In this document: positions 4,765 to 7,199 of the stretch, in pieces
Layout: each line of letters opens with the position of its first letter
Numbering within the stretch: the stretch's first letter is position 1
From: Methylocapsa sp.
Lineage (GTDB): Bacteria; Pseudomonadota; Alphaproteobacteria; Rhizobiales; Beijerinckiaceae
NCBI GenBank assembly: GCA_003162995.1
Contig: PLUZ01000279.1
Location: 1 to 7,199 of the forward strand
Reading direction: 5' to 3'
Length of the DNA stretch: 7,199 bases
Program-made: the position numbers and the translations under genes
The notes under the pieces: model-generated
The model's input: the letters and a program-made list of their open reading frames with translations, nothing else
What the model was told of the DNA's origin: nothing
The model's database searches: none

Positions 4765-5772
4765 ATGAGACCAACCCAGAATAACAAACGTATGCGCGGC
4801 CGCCCGAACAACAACCGCAAGGGACCAAACCCTCTCACAAGGTCCTACGAATCGAGTGGCCCCGATGTGAAAATTCGTGGAACAGCCCACCACATCAGTG
4901 AAAAATACCTCCAGTTGGCGCGCGACGCGCAAACCTCTGGCGACCCAGTCATGGCGGAGAGTTATCTCCAGCATGCCGAACATTATTTCCGGCTGATCGC
5001 CGCGGCTCAGCTGGCCCAGCAACAAGGGCCGGGCGCCTATCCGCGCCAGCCTGGGGAAGTTCTAGCGGAAGAGGCCGAGGACGACAGCGATTTCGGCGGT
5101 ATCCCCGACCGGTTTGCTTCCATCCCCGAGCGTTTTTCTCCACCGCCTCAACCAAGCCTTATGGCGCAACCGCAGCCCGGTCCCGCGCAGCCAACTGTCG
5201 ACCGGCCCTTCCAGGACAATGGCGACAGACAGCTGGGCGACAGACAAGGCAGCGACAGACAGGGGAGCGACAGACAGGGTTTCACCCGGCCGGAGCGTGG
5301 CCCGCGTCCGGAGCGCCCTTTTCAGGACAGGAATTACCGGGACCGTGAATACCAAGCCTACCCGGAAAAGCCTTATCAGGAACAGCGGCCCTATCAAGAT
5401 CGCAATGGCCGCGGACGTGATCAGGAAAACCGCGGCGGCCGTGGACGCGGTCCCCGCGATTACCGCAATGAAGCGTCGATCCGGGTCGATCAGCGGGATG
5501 AACCCCGGATGGCGGACGTCGGCATCGAAGGCAACGGTCTTCCGGCGTTCATCACCGCGCCGGTTCGCGTTCAGGCCGAATCGCATGACTCTCCGCCGCC
5601 GCCTATCGAGACGCTTTCCCCCTTACTCGTCGCCGGTCCGCCGGATGCAGTGGACGCGGCCAACGGATTTCATCCGCGTCCCCGGCGCCGGCGCCGGAGC
5701 AAAGCGGAAATGGCGATCGACGAAGCACATCGCGGCGAAGAGGGGACTGCCACTGAGTCGATCCAGGATTGA
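4765..5772 (+). CDS. DUF4167 family protein with RG-rich disordered tail
   Basis: This 335-residue protein begins with the DUF4167 domain (about 1-80): MRPTQNNKRMRGRPNNNRKG, PNPLTRSYESSGPDVKIRGT, then SEKYLQLARDAQTSGDPVMA and ESYLQHAEHYFRLIAA. The family is typical of alphaproteobacteria and, as far as I know, has no settled function. The rest is low-complexity and probably disordered: Pro/Gln-rich, a DRQGS tandem repeat (153-172), a D/R/Y/E-rich stretch, an RGG-like patch GRGRDQENRGGRGRG, and a basic RPRRRRRSK near the end. Basic Asn/Arg/Gly-rich ends of this kind suggest RNA or nucleic-acid binding, which is inference. I chose the ATG at 4765 because AAGGA lies 6 bases upstream and family members begin with MRP; an upstream in-frame GTG at 4723 would run through the leader hairpin. 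No signal peptide is present. The prmC - DUF4167 - clpB order is the one I recall as conserved in Hyphomicrobiales. Confidence 0.9.
   Translation: MRPTQNNKRMRGRPNNNRKGPNPLTRSYESSGPDVKIRGTAHHISEKYLQLARDAQTSGDPVMAESYLQHAEHYFRLIAAAQLAQQQGPGAYPRQPGEVLAEEAEDDSDFGGIPDRFASIPERFSPPPQPSLMAQPQPGPAQPTVDRPFQDNGDRQLGDRQGSDRQGSDRQGFTRPERGPRPERPFQDRNYRDREYQAYPEKPYQEQRPYQDRNGRGRDQENRGGRGRGPRDYRNEASIRVDQRDEPRMADVGIEGNGLPAFITAPVRVQAESHDSPPPPIETLSPLLVAGPPDAVDAANGFHPRPRRRRRSKAEMAIDEAHRGEEGTATESIQD
5221..5280 (+). repeat. four 15-bp tandem repeats within the DUF4167 gene
   Basis: Four consecutive 15-bp units share the core GCGACAGACA, starting at 5221, 5236, 5251 and 5266. They are in frame and encode four copies of a five-residue unit of the form (G/S)DRQ(L/G). 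The last two units differ at only one base, pointing to recent duplication. A unit length divisible by three means copy number can change without a frameshift. Confidence 0.9.
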
Positions 5773-5839
5773 GCCGCGAGCTTTCCGCGAATTGGAGTCT
5801 TAGTGCGACTTACCTACGATGGAGCATCTGGTCGAGAAG

Positions 5840-5911
5840 GAATCTCTCAGATTCAAAGAGTTGGAGCATGTTCTGATCGAAAAAGTTGAGCAACTCTTTC
5901 GGAACATGCTC
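5840..5911. repeat. palindromic repeat element of Hyphomicrobiales type
   Basis: The main part (5864-5911) has perfect 10-bp inverted ends, GAGCATGTTC (5864-5873) and GAACATGCTC (5902-5911). Inside is a second stem, CGAAAAAGTTG (5878-5888) with CAACTCTTTCG (5891-5901), with one mismatch. A short hairpin, GAATCT-CTC-AGATTC (5840-5854), precedes it and may belong to the same unit. GAGCATG...CATGCTC repeats of about this size are, from memory, very common between genes in Hyphomicrobiales. This copy lies in the usual intergenic setting, unlike the one inside prmC, and has a different end and core sequence. Confidence 0.75.
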
Positions 5912-5979
5912 TTGTCTTGATTTGCACGGCCAGGCGAATGATATTCGTCTGGGTGCGGTCAAATCGAGGTGATTCTTCC

Positions 5980-6228
5980 ATGTTTTTAAAACCATCCGCT
6001 GTAGCGGCCGGCTGTATGGTCGCGCTTATTTCCTTCGATGCAGGGGCGTTCCCGGCCTCGGTTTTTCCGGTGGAGCAACAATCGTTCATGACGCAAGTGG
6101 CTGGCGGTTGCGGGCTTGGCTGGCATCGCGGCCCTTGGGGTGGCTGCCGTCGCAATTGGGGAGGCTGGGGCCGCCGTTGCTGGTTCCGGCCAACACCTTG
6201 GGGTCCCCGCCGTATTTGCCGTTGGTAA
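5980..6228 (+). CDS. small secreted Gly/Trp/Cys-rich protein, GCG_CRPN type
   Basis: This 82-residue protein has a signal peptide, MFLKPSAVAAGCMVALISFD followed by AGA, with cleavage likely around residues 21-26. The mature part contains GGCGLGWHRGPWGGCRRN (42-59), which closely matches the GCG...CRPN motif of a family of short secreted proteins whose members are named 'GCG_CRPN prefix-to-repeats' in databases; here the motif ends CRRN instead of CRPN. The tail is rich in Gly, Trp and Arg, and the mature part has four cysteines (44, 56, 67, 80), suitable for two disulfides. The function of the family is unknown to me. The ATG at 5980 has GAGGTG (5966-5971) 8 bases upstream and starts exactly at the signal peptide. 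The gene lies alone between a palindromic repeat and its own terminator, so it is probably monocistronic. It separates DUF4167 from clpB. Confidence 0.8.
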   Translation: MFLKPSAVAAGCMVALISFDAGAFPASVFPVEQQSFMTQVAGGCGLGWHRGPWGGCRRNWGGWGRRCWFRPTPWGPRRICRW

Positions 6229-6243
6229 ACGCGGCAGAAATCG

Positions 6244-6273
6244 GAAAACCCCGCACGGCGGGGTTTTCTTTTT
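6244..6273 (+). terminator. strong intrinsic terminator
   Basis: GAAAACCCCGC (6244-6254), loop ACG, and GCGGGGTTTTC (6258-6268) form a perfect 11-bp stem, followed by TTTTT (6269-6273). It starts 16 bases after the stop of the small GCG_CRPN-type gene and should end that transcript, leaving clpB to its own promoter. The A-run before and T-run after the GC core could also let it work on the minus strand. Confidence 0.95.
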
Positions 6274-6274
6274 C

Positions 6275-6320
6275 CGGCCGCGGTGAGGCGAGGTTTCAAT
6301 TGCGCATCATCTCGCGGCCG
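6275..6320. repeat. inverted repeat at the start of the clpB upstream region
   Basis: CGGCCGCG (6275-6282) and CGCGGCCG (6313-6320) are perfect 8-bp inverted repeats around a 30-base interior, directly after the terminator. It has no T-run. The rest of the gap to clpB (6321-6547) shows no gene; its only structure is a weak CCTAC/GTAGG hairpin around 6391-6413. A clpB promoter should lie here, but I could not identify a convincing one. Confidence 0.4.
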
Positions 6321-6547
6321 TTCCACCATCCTTCTGCGCCAAAGCTCTGCGAATTTAGCGGCCATCAACTCTACCATATGCGCGGTTCGCTCCTACATTT
6401 CTAGCAGTAGGCGGTCGCTGTCGGGCCGCACGATTTGCCGCGAAGCGCAATGCCAAAATCATGAGTCGCGCGTGGTTGCCTTGAGCCAACCGCCGCTCTA
6501 GGTGCCACTGGCATGAGGGGTAGCTTCGCGTAGGAGAGATTTCCACC

Positions 6548-7199
6548 ATGAACATTGAAAAATATACCGAAAGGGCGCGGGGGTTCGTTCAAAGCGCCCA
6601 ATCGCTCGCCGTCCGCGAAGGGCACCAGCAATTTACGCCCGAACATATCTTGAAGGTTCTTCTCGACGACGAGGAGGGGCTCTCCGCCGGCCTCATCGAC
6701 AGGGCAGGGGGGCGCTCGCGCGACGCGCTCCGCGATACCGAACTCGCACTCGCCAAATTGCCCAAGGTGCAAGGCGCCGGAGCCGGGCAACTTTATCTTG
6801 CGCCCGCGACAGCGCGCATTTTCGACAATGCCGAAAAGATCGCGCAAAAGGCTGGCGACTCTTATGTCACGGTTGAGCGGCTTCTGCTTGCCCTGGCGAT
6901 GGAAAAAAGCACGGAAGCTGGCAAGATTCTGGAGCGCGCGGGCGTTACCCCCCAGACTCTCAACGCGGCGATCGAGAATCTCCGCAAGGGCCGCACCGCT
7001 GATAATCCGACTGCTGAAAATGCATATGATGCCTTGAAGAAATATGCGCGCGATCTCACCGAGGCCGCCCGCGCGGGAAAACTCGATCCGGTGATCGGCC
7101 GCGATGAAGAGATCCGGCGCACCATTCAAGTTTTGTCGCGTCGCACGAAAAACAATCCGGTTTTGATCGGCGAGCCTGGTGTCGGCAAGACCGCGATCG
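6548..7199 (+). CDS. clpB: ATP-dependent disaggregase ClpB, N-terminal part (runs off the window)
   Basis: ClpB (Hsp104 family) is a hexameric AAA+ chaperone that pulls proteins out of aggregates together with DnaK. The window holds the first 217 codons. The Clp N-terminal domain (about 1-145) is recognisable: [36 protein letters not shown] and [14 protein letters not shown]. It is followed by the linker and start of the first AAA+ domain: [40 protein letters not shown] and [16 protein letters not shown], with Walker A GEPGVGKT at 208-215. A full ClpB is about 860-880 residues, so roughly three quarters lies beyond the window. The [10 protein letters not shown] start is typical of alphaproteobacterial ClpB rather than ClpA or ClpC. 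The ATG at 6548 is supported by AGGAGAG (6532-6538) 9 bases upstream. It is not fused to the upstream gene, which has its own terminator. Confidence 0.97.
   Translation, partial: MNIEKYTERARGFVQSAQSLAVREGHQQFTPEHILKVLLDDEEGLSAGLIDRAGGRSRDALRDTELALAKLPKVQGAGAGQLYLAPATARIFDNAEKIAQKAGDSYVTVERLLLALAMEKSTEAGKILERAGVTPQTLNAAIENLRKGRTADNPTAENAYDALKKYARDLTEAARAGKLDPVIGRDEEIRRTIQVLSRRTKNNPVLIGEPGVGKTAI

Noticed and set aside
5114..5803. 229-codon open frame in another plus-strand frame overlapping the DUF4167 gene
   Set aside because: It overlaps a recognised family gene, is full of Arg/Ser/Thr as expected for a shifted frame of low-complexity DNA, and has no ribosome-binding site.
5853..6377. 174-codon minus-strand frame opposite the small GCG_CRPN-type gene
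   Set aside because: It crosses the strong terminator and the palindromic repeat and has no family resemblance. The plus-strand gene has a signal peptide and ribosome-binding site.
6480..6510. CTTGAG with downstream CCACTG as a sigma-32 (RpoH) promoter for clpB
   Set aside because: The spacing is too long and the -10 box does not resemble CCCCAT; only the CTTGA part fits.

Overview
The window looks like chromosomal DNA of an alphaproteobacterium of the order Hyphomicrobiales (Rhizobiales), plausibly close to the Beijerinckiaceae/Methylocystaceae. The evidence is its GC-rich coding sequence, two order-typical protein families (DUF2794 and DUF4167), a prmC - DUF4167 - clpB gene order that I recall as conserved in this order, and palindromic repeats of a style common in these genomes. 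The family-level placement is inference.

Layout. Bases 1-45 are the last codons of a GGDEF-type (diguanylate cyclase-like) protein. A small secreted basic protein follows (208-414), then about 340 bp with no convincing gene. A DUF2794 gene lies on the minus strand (759-1139), divergent from htpG (1430-3343), which encodes the Hsp90 chaperone. The htpG stop overlaps the start of prmC (3340-4308), the release-factor glutamine methyltransferase. After prmC come two terminator-like hairpins and a roughly 450 bp gap with further inverted repeats. Next are a DUF4167 gene with an RG-rich, low-complexity tail (4765-5772), a palindromic repeat element, a small secreted Gly/Trp/Cys-rich protein of the GCG_CRPN type (5980-6228) with a textbook terminator, and the first 217 codons of clpB (6548 to the end).

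How the genes fit together. htpG and clpB are ATP-dependent chaperones of protein quality control, and prmC tunes translation termination. htpG and prmC are almost certainly co-transcribed and probably translationally coupled. prfA, the gene for PrmC's substrate RF1 and its usual upstream partner, is not beside prmC here; htpG takes that place.

Most notable points. (1) A perfect 16-bp parS-type palindrome (ParB site) lies inside htpG, exactly over the codons of the catalytic NVSRET motif. (2) A 51-bp (17-codon) palindromic repeat is read in frame inside the N-terminal extension of PrmC, next to the unusual htpG/prmC junction. (3) The region between prmC and the DUF4167 gene is rich in hairpins. 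I saw no phage genes, transposase, CRISPR array, tRNA or rRNA, and no clear new multi-gene system.
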